NCBI RefSeq assembly: GCF_001653235.2
Contig: NW_019154065.1
Location: forward strand, 69,060-133,059
Source: Pochonia chlamydosporia 170
Taxonomy: Eukaryota > Ascomycota > Sordariomycetes > Hypocreales > Clavicipitaceae
Direction of reading: 5' to 3'
DNA length: 64,000 bases
The notes under the pieces were generated by a model. That model was not told where the DNA came from and did no database searches. It worked only from the letters and a program-made list of their open reading frames with translations. Made by a program: the position numbers and the translations under genes. Of the stretch, positions 22,301 to 35,214 are shown one piece after another (the stretch's first letter is position 1; each line of letters opens with the position of its first letter).

Positions 22301-23593
22301 CTGAAAGTAATACTATGCGAACCAAAGTCGGCCAGCGTCAATTCTTCCGCGTTGAGATGGGCCACCCGACGAGTGAGAACTCGTGGCTGGATGAGGAGCT
22401 GGTGAGCCGGAAACATGTGGAGGGATGAAGCACCTTGACTCGTCGTCGACTGACTCTGCGGCCCCTGCCTTCTGAGTCCCCGACGGACCATGAGACGTAA
22501 TGGGTAATAGAACCTCGGCAGATAAGTTGAGTTACTGAACATGCGGTACTTCTATAAAGCATCTGGGGGCTCCGACGTGTATGAAGTTGTTTGTGCGTGT
22601 CGTGTCTGGTGTCGCGTGGGGTCATGGGCAGGCTTCATAACATCTGAAAGTCCCTTAACCTGTACCAAGCTAAAACACATCGCCATGGCTTCTGGCTTCG
22701 AGGATAGTGAATGGGAGCATTATATTCTGTTTTACTTTTGTCAAGGTGAGGTTTCTCAATGTGAAACAGACTTATCTCCCAATCTGTCCTATCTGCAACT
22801 CCAACTTTACCATATTCAGGTGTGTCTCGAGTCAACGTGCCCACAAACACATGAGATTTCCAGGAGACACTGCTTTTTGCAAGCTTAATATTTGAGCCTC
22901 TCTCGCTCACTTCCGACAGGGGTCAAGTCCAGCTAAAACGCAAGACAGCTAGCTGTAGCTGGATTAAACTCGGGGCGGCGTTGATAGAGTGTTTTGCCAG
23001 GGATATCGATACCCAAGAAACCAAACCTTACAATTTCCGTACTATCTTGACTTGCTCCTTGTCGCGGTGCGTCCGGGTATTGTCTGATCTTTGTGTCTGT
23101 CACATTTCATGCAAACAAGGATACAGTACGGTCCTGTGCAAGGTCTGCTGACAGTGCCCCAGCTGTGGTCCACTCTGGAATGGCAAAAGTGTGTCCCAAA
23201 CATGGCGCTACGTCCCGAGGTAATGAGAGAGTTGCGTGCTGCACACGAAAGAGTTGATAGCTCGTGCAGCAGAGCAGTGATGCTGATAATAATGTGACGG
23301 GGCCTCCGAAGTATATAACAGGACACAGCTACGCATTCTTCGATTTGAAATCAGCAGACAACTTACCCTCATTTCCTTCCCTGGCTTTCTTCTTATGTTT
23401 GTTCTCATTTAGACTCAGTTTGCGACAGGGTGCCATTTATCCTCGATTTCTGTTATCATCACTTTGCTGCATCATCTCGTTGTCTGAAGAGCCAGGCTCT
23501 CTACAAGTACCCATTTGCCTTTGACTTGTTAGTGCTGGTCACAACAAGTTTATTTTCATATATAATCTCTATTGTTAAGTACAGTTATTCAAG
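22301..23593. other. Region without a supported gene
   Basis: Only short overlapping frames occur, none with recognisable motifs. The last few hundred bases are the likely promoter and 5' untranslated region of the repeat-protein gene at 23594. Confidence 0.35.
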
Positions 23594-24300
23594 ATGAAGG
23601 TTTCTGAATTACTCGCCTGTGCCATGGCCGTTTCAGTGCAGCTCATATCTGCATTTCCAGCCAATGAGTTGGAGGAGCGGCAGGAATATGGCTGTAAGCC
23701 CATACCTGAACAGACTTCGCCATTATGCCAAACGTTAACGCAACCACAGCTGTGCCTGGCTTGTTAAATACCGTCAAGGCCCTGGGAATACGTCGGCCCA
23801 ATGGTGTCAACGATGGGAACAACGATGCTGCCTTCGGCAACGGAGCCAATGTCGGCAGCGCTCTGGCAGCGCATCGGGCCGACCCAGCTCTCGCCCCAGA
23901 CAAGCGCGACATCGCGGCTGGGGACTATCCGAATGCAGATGGATATTCGCTGGCGGCTAGACTGGCCGACGATGACGCTAGTAGTGAGAGTGCAGTGGAG
24001 GTAAGGAGTGTGTCGCAGAGGAAGGCGGCAGCGCAGAGGAAGGCGGCCGCGCAGAGGAAGGCGGCAGCGCAGAGGAAGGCGGCAGCGCAGGCAGCGCAGA
24101 GGAAGGCGGCAGCGCAGGCAGCGCAGAGGAAGGCGGCAGCGCAGAGGAAGGCGGCAGCGCAGGCAGCGCAGAGGAAGGCGGCAGCGCAGGCAGCGCAGAG
24201 GAAGGCGGCAGCGCAGGCAGCGCAGAGGAAGGCGGCAGCGCAGGCAGCGCAGAGGAAGGCGGCAGCGCAGAGGGCGAATGGCGCTATCAACTCCGCTTAG
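23594..24300 (+). CDS. Secreted cationic Ala-rich repeat protein, 216 aa
   Basis: Exon 1 (23594-23693) and exon 2 (23750-24300) flank a 56-nt GTAAGC...CACAG intron. The protein begins with a clear signal peptide (MKVSELLACAMAVSVQLISA) and then ELEERQEYG. A 100-residue middle follows with a dibasic Lys-Arg (PDKR before DIAAGDYPN) that could be a Kex2 site. The last 95 residues are eleven QRKAAA units with six QAA spacers, ending in ANGAINSA. The repeat would form long cationic helices. I recognise no family. Possible roles include cell-wall or nucleic-acid binding, an antimicrobial-like peptide, or a processed repeat precursor. None is shown by the sequence. Confidence 0.7.
24013..24276 (+). 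repeat. 18-bp coding minisatellite (QRKAAA)
   Basis: The array is built from cagaggaaggcggcagcg (18 bp) and a 9-bp caggcagcg spacer, with eleven long and six short units. One long unit has a silent change (gcggccgcg). The near-identity of the units at DNA level implies recent expansion or homogenisation. Confidence 0.9.
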
Positions 24301-25043
24301 GGAACGGTACACCAACTCAAGGGTTCGCTCATTTTGTGTGGTGTTAAGTATGCTACCTTCGACAGAGGAGTCAGCTCATGGTGAGATTCTGTCTCACGCT
24401 GCCTCATAAAATGAAAGACTGCTCTCAAAAAGTTATCTACTGCTCTGTCTCGTTTGATTCTCCCTGGTATTGGTTCCATTTGATTGGACGGCGTATCGCT
24501 ACTTCCACAGGACAGAATGCAAATACTAAGAAACGAACGATAGAGGTCTCAAACAACTGCGACTTTGTTGTGACTGTAGATTCGAGGAAGCTTGCAGAAA
24601 CAATGTGCTTACTTTCCAGGCCAGGTTGTCCACGTAGTGCAAATACCCACGAACTGCTTGGGCCGCCGGGCATCGCGCTCGGCATCATGTTAGCAAGCTG
24701 GCTGCAAGGGGCTTGATTGGAGTTTATTAGGACGGTCTCTATTTGTACGCACCCGAAATCTCTATCCGTACGCAACCCCCCACATTCAGCCACATCATGC
24801 GTCCGATATTGCCCCGGTGCAATTTGCTACTACTGGCCTTGGTGATGTCTCCAGTACTTCCACATTACCACTACCATTTCCCCATGGAGGTGACTTCCTA
24901 ATCCGTTGCAACTGTAATGCTATCGCCAACCTTTTCCTTCCCCTTCCCCCTCGGAAGCAAAAACTCCGCCATTGCATGGCCCTCTTCGACCTCCAGAGAA
25001 TAATGCTGTTCAATGGGTTGTTCCTGTCTCCCTGTGTCACGTT
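24301..25043. other. Region without a supported gene
   Basis: This is the 3' flank of the repeat-protein gene up to the left target duplication of hAT 5. Short frames exist on both strands but none has a recognisable motif or splice support. Confidence 0.35.
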
Positions 25044-28000
25044 CAGGGTTCAAAGTCACTACACACCACTACACATTCGGGGATATGGAATGGACATGGA
25101 TGATGACTAAGATCACGGCCGTGGTATGGATGGATATGTATCCATAATGGATGTGAGTCCACATGTGGCAGGAATTTCCACATTCTCAGTATGGTAGTAA
25201 GAGTCCGTGGTCAATCCGACTCTTGGCCTATCGCCGTTATTCCCTGGATGGCTCCGTCAGAATTTGGTCCAACTGGCCGATCAATCCTTCTCGTAGCCAG
25301 CTGCGTAATGTTTGGCATAAGCCGATTGTTGAAGCGTCTAGTCGATTCCGAAGCCTCGTCACCATATGTCCCGCTACGGAAAATAACCTCTCAACTCCGC
25401 AGACATAGGCGCCACAGTAAGTAAATCCAGTGCCATCCTGCTCAGTTTCGGGTATTTGAGTCGCCTACTGTGCCAGTATTCGTATGGATCAACGACTAAG
25501 GCGTCAGAATCGTCTATGTTGCGCTGCCACTCATCATACTCGTCAAGATCCAGGCCCACGACGCAAGGTGATGAAGGAGACGCCCCGGGAGACGCGTCGC
25601 TAGCCTGAGTCTGCGGAGTCAGCCCTTGTTTGCTGTTACGCCAGGCTGTAAACTTGTTCTTTGACGATTTAAGACGCTTCCCTGGAGGCAAATCACAGTC
25701 TTGATCCTCGGAGAACAACTTCTTGTATTCGACTTCCCACAGTTCCTGGACAACTGCCTTGGCTTTGGTAATCCATAATCGTCGCTTGCTATCATCGCCC
25801 CACAGATCGTCGAATAATGCCCAGCGGTAAGCCGGGTGCAGAGCCGCCGCACCGTAGACCACGGGACTATCGTTCAGGTGCTGATAATATTCGTCGAGTT
25901 TCATCCAGCCTAGGTTAATATTAACAGCGAGATACTCAGAGTCTGGGAGGGAAACAGCGATCTTCTTGGCAGATTCGAGAGACTCGAGAAGATATTCATA
26001 CGCGTGGAGAAGATCCCAGCTGGTGCCTTTGGGCCGCGGCTCGTTAGCCACATGAAAAACTATAGTACAGACCGACTGATCCAGGCAAAGCTTACCGGAT
26101 AATGGAGGCTCAATCTCATCTTGTTGAACTGCTTTTCGGTGCTGGCCCTGTCCATCACCCTCCAAGGCTTTGACTACCAGCTGAAAGTCTAACAGGATGT
26201 CACGGAGCGCCTGGATCACACGCCAGTCGTTGCTTGTAATCCGATTTTCTTCCCTCAAAAAGAATGGCATCCTGGCTCCTTTCCTCGCCAACCAGCCTTT
26301 TGTGAGATTAGCTTTGTTCCACTCACTCAAGGCTCGTTGGATGAAAGGGTCATAAAACGGCCGCAAAACGAGAGCCCGGTCGATCATGGCTAGCTGGGAG
26401 AGCCAACGAGTTGCGTTATCTACCACAACCCCGACAGGATCGTGGGTCTGGATCGCTGGGTCATCGGAAAGTTGGGATTCGACTTGCTGGACTTTCTTCA
26501 GGACATCGGTCCAGATATCGGATCTATTGACCTCCTACGATATAGTTTGCATAAGCCACCAAAACCTAAATGTACAAGGGTATGCATGATGAAGTTTGCT
26601 TACAACGGCGAAGTTATGCCATTTACCTACTGGGCCCCTTTTGCGCCACTGCTCATGTTCCCTCGCCGCCATAAGCTGACCATCGTAGATCTTTTTCTCA
26701 AACGCGTCTGGATCTTGGCCAAAGAGCATGTGTTTCACCACTAAATTGACAACATGGCCAATGCAGCGGACCCAGCGCTTCTTCCAGTTGAATCGCAGCT
26801 CACGTCCGAGTATTTCCATAGTTGTTTTGTTATTCGACGCGTTGTCCAGCGTGAAGTAGCCCAGTTTGTGCTCAATCTCAAATTCCCTGACGATATCGAG
26901 TATCTCTCCGGCGATGTTCTCGCCTGTATGCCGGCCAAGCAGCTCTGGAAGGCCAAGAACGCACTTCCGGGGCCTGTTATCCAGACTCCTGAATATGCAT
27001 GTAACGCCGTAAAGAGCATGCCTGTTGCCGGACCGCCGTCCATCAAACTGGATATGAATCTGGCCTGGGCTCTTCCGAAGTGTCTCTCGTACAGCCAACT
27101 TATTCGCATTGAACTCTCTTGCAGCGATCGCGCGCACCGTTACATCGGATATGTGAGCTTCTGTAATGGAAACTGAAGGGTATAGATACTCGAAGATCGC
27201 TCGCAGGTCAGGATCTTTCGCCGTGGTAAATGATCGATTCGTGTTAACAATCCAGTGGACCATCATCTGTTGAAATGTGGTTATTAAACCGCTTGATTAG
27301 TAGATTCGTTATTTCCTGATCGCGTGTAACCTCTGGATTTAATTGCAGCAGCGTTGCAATTGAGCGGGCAGGCGTTTCAGCGGTAGAGTTAGGACACTTC
27401 CTTTTGCCAGCAGGATCGACTATGCCGTTGTGGTCTTTGAACAGATGGCCCTCAGCATTCTGTAAGCCCTTATGGTTGTAATTCTTCGGTCTGGGATCCT
27501 TCCGTTTTACACACAGACAACAGACCCAGCGGCGTTCTTTCGTCGCGACATTCTGAATATCATAACCAAATTGATAGACCCATTGTCGCGTCTGGCCATC
27601 TCTTTCGGTCAGTGTCCAGCCACGGAAAATGCGGAACAGACGTTCTTCATCTTCTTCTGTTCGATCTGGGATCGCCACCGTCAATTTTTCTCTTGCAGAG
27701 GGTAAATGTTGCCTATAATCGGGTTTATTATCACCCATCATTATTCGATTATTTACAACTGAAAATCGGGTGGCATCAGACCGAAACGGCCGCCATGGAG
27801 CAAAACTGAGTCAAGGTAGTCAGACGCAGGGAACATTGCGAGGCAATACAACATGCGCCGAGTCGAAGGCACAGTAGGACTGATGAGGAAATATGAGGAA
27901 AAGGTCCATTGTCAGATCCACGGTTCATGCAGCTCTTTCTGGTCAGTCAGCTCGTCATCCATGAGCGGCGCCGTAGCTGAGGTCAAGTGAGCTGAAGTGA

Positions 28001-28242
28001 GCTGAAATTTGGTGTCTCAGACCAGTTAGCAAGTACTTCAAATTTGCCTCATACACTATGCGTTTATTAGGTATTTCTTAACCCCCGGATGAAATTACCA
28101 TAATTTCCACCATTGACATATGTGGCCGGGGTTCCGTGGAGTGACAGAAAGCCACCACAGGGTCTGGTGGCATGGAGTGCAATTGAAATGGATCCATATG
28201 TGAGTCCATATGTGGACTTTCGTGTAGTGACTTTGAACCCTG
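25044..28242 (-). mobile_element. hAT element 5 with intact termini
   Basis: The left end starts CAGGGTTCAAAGTCACTAC and the right end is its exact inverted copy. A perfect 8-bp duplication, gtcacgtt, flanks it (25036-25043 and 28243-28250). The element is 3199 bp. Its gene runs right to left and carries frameshifts. Subterminal ATCCATATG/CCACATGTGG-type repeats lie inside both ends. Confidence 0.92.
25237..27741 (-). pseudogene. hAT transposase 5, two frameshifts
   Basis: The coding path starts at 27741 (BED finger CCLCVKRK followed by HLFKDH). It shifts frame near 27275, continues through GQIHIQFDGRRSG and YFTLDNASNN, and splices a 69-nt intron (26603-26535, GTAAGC...CGTAG). It then runs to LLTVAPMSAE at about 25392. 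There a one-base loss shifts the frame; in the corrected frame the dimerisation domain continues (VERLFSVAGHMVTRLRNRL) to a TAA at 25237. Only two indels disable it and I saw no in-frame stop otherwise. Loss of function is recent, and the element could still be mobilised in trans. Confidence 0.82.
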
Positions 28243-28250
28243 GTCACGTT

Positions 28251-29188
28251 ATGAGACTCATGATTAGTTAGCTACTAACTGAATGTGGCTTGCATTCGTC
28301 AAGAACTGGGCAGTGGTGTTGACACAAGGACAGGGAGGGGTCGGAGGATTGAGCTCTTGCTACACCCAACACCTCCATTGCTTCTAAATTTAGCTTCTGA
28401 CGATTCTCCATTCAGATTCCCTCTGTGCCTTCTGGAACGTCCAGTAGTGCATTCTCTTGCCGAGCTAGCTCCGCCAGGATCAATGAGACAAGTTGGAGCT
28501 GGTTCTCAGCATCATTGTTTTCCCCATCATTGCTCTTTACGAGGCGTCTTCCACGCGTAATGCTCGGGCGTGCATTCTAGCGTTTCGATCAGCCTTTCGC
28601 GCTCTGCCCTGGTCCTGTGATAAAACAGAATCTTCGGCTCCAGGCGATTCTTAGCACATCTGTAGGTAAGCATATCGTTTGGGGCATGACTGTTTCGGGG
28701 ACCATCAGGGTGATCAATGGCGAAGGCAGAAGCTGGAAAGGGCCATGGCCAGGGTCATGAGATTTATATAATTACATAAGCGCCACAGGGAGTGGAATTT
28801 GGACGTCATCAAAGATCTGAAGGCACTAGTAACGAATGCTAATTATAGCCGCGATGGCTGCGGCCTCTGGATATATTTGTAGCAAAGACTATGCGCGCCG
28901 AACCATTTTGCTACGGACGCCGTGTTACGGACGCCGTGTGGCTAGTAGCTCTGTCCGCCACAAATGCCCAACATCCCTCACTCAAAGACCTTCGAATAAC
29001 AAAAAGGCAATATACGACCAGGGTAAAAAACAGGTGGGATGTAGAGGCAGGACATTCATCATCAGCAATACAAGCTGTATACATGTGCCATGGGCTTGTA
29101 GTTACCCTTTTCGACTTTCCACCGGGCGTAATAACTGAATGAATGAATGAATGAATGCATACGTTGCCTATCTAAAAACTCAAACACG
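28251..29188. other. Region with a decayed, unidentified minus-strand coding trace
   Basis: On the minus strand between about 28690 and 28320, Arg/Lys/Glu-rich sequence is readable with frame breaks (for example NRLEPKILFYHRTRAERER, and LVSLILAELARQENALLD). I do not recognise it. A short TGAA microsatellite (five units) lies at 29136-29156. Nothing else is supported. Confidence 0.3.
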
Positions 29189-31993
29189 TCAGACGCATAC
29201 GTTTATACAGTCTTCGCATCTTTCCTCAACCCCAAGCACTAACACGGCAGAAGACTTTGCAGCAGCACGTTGTGTGTTGCAACGTCTGCGTTTCGGCGCC
29301 GACTTCAGGTCTTCATCGTCACTGACCATTTCCCATTCGGACAACCGCCTCCGTATGCTAGACTGCCTCCTGCAGCCCGCCTGTCTAATACCAGTTTGCC
29401 TGCCTGCCCCAAGCGTTGAGGTCTTAGTTCTAGGCTGTTTAGTTACGATGGTCTTGGTTGCCACTGCTTTATCTCCACGGCAGTCACGCTCTGGTCGGAT
29501 AATTTTCATGCTCTCGGGAACAGGCTGTATAGTGTTTTTCGGCCTTCCTCGAAGATTTGTAGCGATCTTAGGATCGAGAATTCGGCGGTAGGGATCCCGC
29601 GAAGCGGTCCCCCTCACGTGCCACCGAGGATAAACGTCCCATTTCGTCAAGAATAATCCTGCTTCCAACTTTTTATAAATTGTATGACAGCAAGGAATTC
29701 CCAGCTGCCAGGATACAGTACAGCCTTCATCACAACTTCCTATTGGTTCTGGCCAAGGGCAGGACCTGCTAGGTATAGACCTTAAAGCACGGCGATGCTC
29801 TTTGGCGACAAGCTTAAGCCCTGCCTGTGACATGACAATGCGTAGCTCCCCCATGTATTCTGAGCTAGGTCCTGAGTATGCCCTTCCGGTTAGCACTTCA
29901 TCCTGGGAGCAGTTATCGATGAAGTCTTGCTCCTGATCGGCCAACATGCCTTCTATTGCTTCAACAAGCCCGTACAGGTGACTTGTGCCGTTCAGTAGGT
30001 AACTCTTGACGTTGTTGTTGCTCGCCTCCGTACCTAAAGTCACTCGTATCCCAAAATTGCGGTATTTCTTGATGAAGCAGTGAGCCCACTGCGAAGCTAT
30101 AGGCAGATAGGTGTTGTAAAGATATATCAGAATGGCCTGCTGGTCATTAAACTCTCCGCATAAGCGTACCTAGGCTTTCTCGTAGTCTTCCTTAGTATCT
30201 GCAAAAACTACATACTTCCATAGCTCAAGGACTCCTCGATAATTGTGTGACATATTGAACATCGGTTTGGCCTGGGACAGGGGGCTAGGGTGCTTCCCTA
30301 AGTCGAGAACAGCTGCCTTATCAGTGGAAGTTAGCACTACCTGCGACTCGCCACTGTCGGCGCTGCTGAATCCATCATCGTCGCCCCTGTCCTTTGTATC
30401 CTTCCACCTTCGCTTGGCATTAAGTAGAACGTTCGAGTTAATATGATGAATGCAAATTTGTTGTTGGCTGCCGGGATACTGGCTATCAAGAGCTGCTTTC
30501 ATCTGCTTATCATAATCGGTAATAATGACGTCTGGTGACTGAATCTTGTGCTTGTCCATCAGCTGTCTAACTCCTTCAGCTAGGAACTAGAAGCCTTCAC
30601 GTCTCTCGTTGTCAATCAAACCAAAAGCGGCATTATAGATCGATTTAAGACAGGTCTGCCCTGTGACCTAGAATAGGGGTAATTTGAAACGGTTTGTATT
30701 GTAGGTATTGTTGAAGCTCATTATTTCCGGATGGCGTTTCCACATTCATAGACAGTATGGGAAAGTCCATACCAGACCAAGAAGACGATCTGGCTCTGCT
30801 GCTGACCACTTCACAACATATGGTATGTCTCTTTCGTTGAAAAGCTTCATCAAAGCGGCTGTGGGGTTTAAGCCGTCGAGCTTCTCGCGGCACAAAAGGG
30901 CCCTGGCGTTGTAGATATCCTTCTTCGTGTAAACGGTGTCGGGGTGTTTTTCTTTGACTATGCCGCGTACGTCACGGGCTCGTATCCCGACTCGTCGACT
31001 CGTGACTTCTATCGTTCTTTTGACAGAACTAGTAAGCCTGCGATGAACTGGATGTGCTGAGATACTCATACTCGGGTCGTGGTTGTGTTGGCTATGTTCA
31101 GGATCGGTAAACTTCCGTAATGTCCACATATAACTGTTCTGTGCCAGCGCTTCCGCAATGACCTTCCACTTGCAACCACACTTGCGAGACCGTTTGCGAC
31201 GAAGGCCAGCACCCCGAGATGGGCGAGGCTCGCCGTATCGATCGCACTGAAACACATACCGGGTCTTCTGCACCTGACTTCCAGAACCATTGTGTCTAAC
31301 AACGCCAAATCCATTTTCTTTTGCGAACTTATTCACCTCTGCTTGAAGAGCATCGATTGATTTGGCAGCAACGCCAGGGATTAGTGGGTTTGGGATAGAC
31401 ACAGGTTGACTTTGACTGCTAGATTCCGTATCAGAGCAACCGCTAGGTTCTTCGTGCCCTCCTCGGACACAGCTTGGAGGTATAATTTCGGACGCGGACG
31501 TAGACGACAGTAAAGGTGATAGCTCTAACGCAATCCCTCGCGCACCCGATCCATGACAATGTTTAGACAACCTAGCAGCTAGCGAGGAATCAGCTTCTGC
31601 TTGCTCCCAGGCGAATTCCAAGGCAGACTGAAATCTGACTTGGGTTTCTGAACACCTGTTGCCTCGCGTTGACTTTTCTTGCTCTCGGAGACGTCGTCTT
31701 TCAAGCTTGTCTGGATCTGGAATCGCTGACGTAAATATTTGTCTACTTCCAAAGCCCCGGAAAGATTCGTCCAAAGAGATCCGGGACTGCCTCAACTCCC
31801 AATAGGGTTCATCAATTCCGCGATTGCCGTGTGGTTTGGGGAGGCTACTAAAGAAGTTATCAGGCCAAGTTGCAAAAATATTATACAACGCATTGTCGTC
31901 GCCGGCGCCGTAATGGATCTCGGGGTCAAATTCGGCTTGCCCATGGCTTGAGTGAAGGTTGAACAGCAACGCTGACGACATTGTTTTCGTCAC
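29189..31993 (-). pseudogene. Mutator-like (MULE) transposase 1, decayed
   Basis: From 31993 down, the frame encodes an unusual N-terminal extension and then a FAR1-like DNA-binding region with CGCKWKV and HNHDPS. The MULE catalytic region follows. Near 30745 the frame shifts, and the first catalytic Asp of the usual LDNTYKTN motif reads FNNTYNTN. IITDYDKQMKAAL carries the second Asp. Two in-frame TAG codons (about 30590 and 30168) sit where CAG would fit. A SWIM-type finger remnant (CTVSWQLGIPCCHTI) and a basic AT-hook-like tail end at 29189. D-to-N and CAG-to-TAG all fit C-to-T decay on one strand or the other. Confidence 0.8.
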
Positions 31994-32067
31994 AATTAAG
32001 TACCCTGGCGAAGCCGCGACAGAGGCAAAATTAACTATCAGTAATTAAGCTATTTGACATATTATCG

Positions 32068-35000
32068 AAGAGCAGTGCTATTCGCACAGATACAAATCTC
32101 TATTTGCACAGATATGTGTCTCACTTTTGACTCACCCACCCCACCCTTAGGAATGTTGCGCAGTGCAGGCGGAAAGTTGCAAACTGCTGGCATCAAATTG
32201 ATCACGATAGCACACACAGCGATATACACAGTGACACGTACGACGACACACTGCAAAACACACGAGTTTCCCAGAACATCGAAACCCTTAAATCAATTTA
32301 ATTATCATATTTCTAGGGAATGTTTGGGTTGTGAAGCACACGACGACAGAGTGTCCTGTCGGCTTCCTGTCCCCTGACCCATGGGTGCCGCTCACCCTCC
32401 TCCTCCCTGTGACGATATTTCAGTCCTTCAAACTACGGTTTTTACAGTGGTCTATCATGAAAGTCATGGTATTACAGTCCATTGCATTCCTGGGATGATG
32501 ATGCAGCTTTCGGCTGATGACTCTCTTGACGTTTGGACCTGGTTTGCCGGCGACCTCTCGGCCTGTGATGCCTCCGCATGACTTCGTCCAGCCGCTCCGC
32601 CACGGACTCGTCGACGCTTGTTTCCTCGCGACGATTGCGACGCATGTGACTGTAGCTCGTCAAGCTCGAATTGAGAGCGGTCACGGCGAAGGCTCGCGTT
32701 CAACCGGCGCGTTCCTCGGCCCGCAGTCTGACTAGGCTGTCGGCTCAGACCACGGCCTCGCGCTGAATGCCTGCCTTGACTCCGTTGTGCAGGCTCGGTT
32801 TCGGCATCGTCATCGTCCGTATCATCGGCGTCACTTCCTGGCTTGGAGGTGTAATCCGCGATCTTGAGGTATCGCGGGACCTTGAGCTTCTTGTTGTCGG
32901 CATTCAGGCGCGGCCTGCCTCGTGCGCTTCTAACAATAGCCGGGTCGCGAATTTCAAGTAGCTTATCCTCGGCGTTCTAGCAGGCTGTTAATACTCAAGT
33001 CTTGTGACAGTGGCAAGCTGACATACCAACGGCTTCTCGAGCCACCAACGCATAGCAATCTGGCTCCGTCTCAGAGGCGTGCCGCTCATCAGGCAATCAA
33101 GAATGCGATGGCTGCATGGGAGGCCGTATTGGTGCTCGAAGTTGCCCGTGCAAGCGCGTAGCGGTTTGGGCTTGCGCTGATCAGGCAGGGCGGCGAGGGC
33201 AAAGCGATACTGCTTGGCAATAAGGTCAATGGCCTGATATGTGATCTGGAGGTTAAGCTTGCCGAGCCATGCCTGCTTGAGGTACTGATCACGCTGACGC
33301 TGAATCTGTCTCGCGGCCTCTTGGCGATAGGACCGGGACTTCTTATCAATCATCGTGACAAGGGCTTGGTGGAGGTAAAGGAGGTCTCCCGTGCCCGTCA
33401 CAAGGTGAGACTTGACGTCTGCATGGGCGGTCTCGGTGGGGCTATTGACCCTTTGACCGAAGTTCCGATAGCGGTCAATGTAGCATTTCACCCACTGCTT
33501 GCGCCACGGCATATATTCCTTTTGGATATATCGCAGGATGTGCCGTTGCTGCCTGCCGAAAGTTTCGACAAAGGACTTCCACGAGTCTTTAAACGTATCG
33601 TGATCAACGGCATAGACCACGGTTTGGAAGGCTTTGAACATCCCCTCACGGCTGTAGTCATCAGAGGGGTTCGCAAGCCCGTCCTCTGCCTCGTCTTGCA
33701 CACGGCCCCTGGCGGTGACATCAAGATCTAGCACTGGCTGGAGCTGCTTGGCGGGTTTGTCGCTTGGATGAGCGGAAAGGGCGTTTACGTCATTATCAGA
33801 CTCAACACTAGCATCGCCGTCATTGTCGCCCTCGGTGTCCTTCCAGCGGGCGTTAATTTTAGCTCGGACGTTGGCCAAGATGTGATATACGCATAGCTGC
33901 TGTTGGGCACCTGGAAAGGTGTTCGAGAGGGCTGTGCGGAGAGCCTGTTCCTTGTCGGTGATTATAACCTCTGGCGTGTCTGCCCCAATGTCGATGCGAA
34001 GCTCGTCAAGTCGGTCACATAACCACTGGAAGTGGTGCTCTTTTTCGCCGTTTATAAGGCCGAATGCGAAGTTGGCCAGGGACTTCTGATCCGTCACACC
34101 GGTGGCTTGAAATAGATGTAACCCAAAGCGGTTGGTCTTGTACGTGTTGTCCAAACCGAGCACCTCCGGAAACTTCTTCCACATTGTGCGGCACCAGTCG
34201 TACGTCCAAAAGACGGCACAGACGCGGTCATCTTCGTCGCGCAAGGTTCTGACTAATACCCCCGCTCTCAAGCTCCTTGACGAAGGCTTGGGTAGCTGTA
34301 AGGCCGTTAAGTCGCTCGCGTTTGATGGCTTGACGGTCATTGTAGATATCTCGTGTGCGGAAATAATGATAGCCTGGGCTGTCGGCTTTTTCTAACAATG
34401 CTAACCATCTCGCGGGCCCTAATGCCATTCTCGTTGGCTAGCTCTCGCTCCTTTTGTCGCTGAGCAACCGTGCGGCGGCGATAGACAATGTGCGCCGATG
34501 GATCAAGGGACTGTCCGTGGTTATGCTGGCCATGAACTACCGTATACGTCCACTTCTTGTTAGACGAATTGGTGGCCTTGGCCGTGACTTTGACGGGACA
34601 ATCAAGCTTCTGTGATGACGGCTTCCTGAGACCCGAGCTTTGTGACGTCCGTCGCGGGCCGCGGTCGCACTTGAAGACGATGTAGCTTGGCTGGATGATA
34701 CCCCCGATGTCCCGCCTTGAGGAGCTGGAGGCTTTCACTATTGCGGAGCCATTAGAAAGATGGAAGTTGCGGAGGAAGGCAAAGAGGCCATCGTAGGTGT
34801 CAAAGAGTGGCGATGGTGGCAGTTGTGGGATCGTAGCCCCAGTGTAGTCATCGTCTGTTGGGTCGTTGGCGGCAGCAGCTGCGGTGGCTGTACCGGTAGT
34901 GGTCCGGCCTGGCGAGGGACTTAGTGCGTTGAGAAGGCGGCATATGTCCATCTTGACAGGCGTGGTGAAATCATGCATCAGTGGACGTCACGATTGTGTG

Positions 35001-35214
35001 GTGGGGATGACGGCTTTTATTTATGCGTAGAGAGAGATTGACGATCCTCGATTTAGCTGTTTACCTTTTCCTCATTCGGTTGCATTGGAATTGACTGTCG
35101 CAGGCTGATCGCACAGGATTGGGCTATGGTGGCCAGCGCGGGGTGGGTGAGTCAAAAGTGAGACACATATCTGTGCAAATAGAGATTTGTATCTGTGCGA
35201 ATAGCACTGCTCTT
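32068..35214 (-). mobile_element. MULE 2 with 75-bp terminal inverted repeats
   Basis: The first 75 bp (32068-32142, beginning aagagcagtgctattcgcac) are repeated inverted at 35140-35214 with no mismatch that I could see. The enclosed 3.15 kb contains one MULE transposase gene. The 9-bp flanks (atattatcg and a T run) do not form a target duplication. The left flank is the 5' region of MULE 1, while the right flank is unrelated. Confidence 0.85.
32464..34978 (-). pseudogene. MULE 2 transposase, two frameshifts
   Basis: The path starts at 34978 with a low-complexity N-terminus and a FAR1-like domain (CPVKVTAKA, then HGQHNHGQS). It shifts frame near 34380 and again near 34280. It then encodes a full MULE core: VLGLDNTYKTN (first Asp) and VIITDKEQALRTAL (second Asp), followed by a long helical insertion. 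A SWIM-like segment ends GLPCSHRILD. A 50-nt intron (33026-32977, GTATGT...CTAG) leads into a final exon of about 170 codons, rich in Arg and Ser, ending at 32464. Apart from the two shifts the protein is well preserved. It is related to, but clearly distinct from, MULE 1. Confidence 0.82.

Noticed and set aside
23764..24409. Long frames of 121-183 codons on the antisense strand and a 133-codon frame in another forward frame
   Set aside because: They exist only because the 18-bp and 9-bp repeat units lack stops in every frame. The spliced frame with the signal peptide explains the locus.
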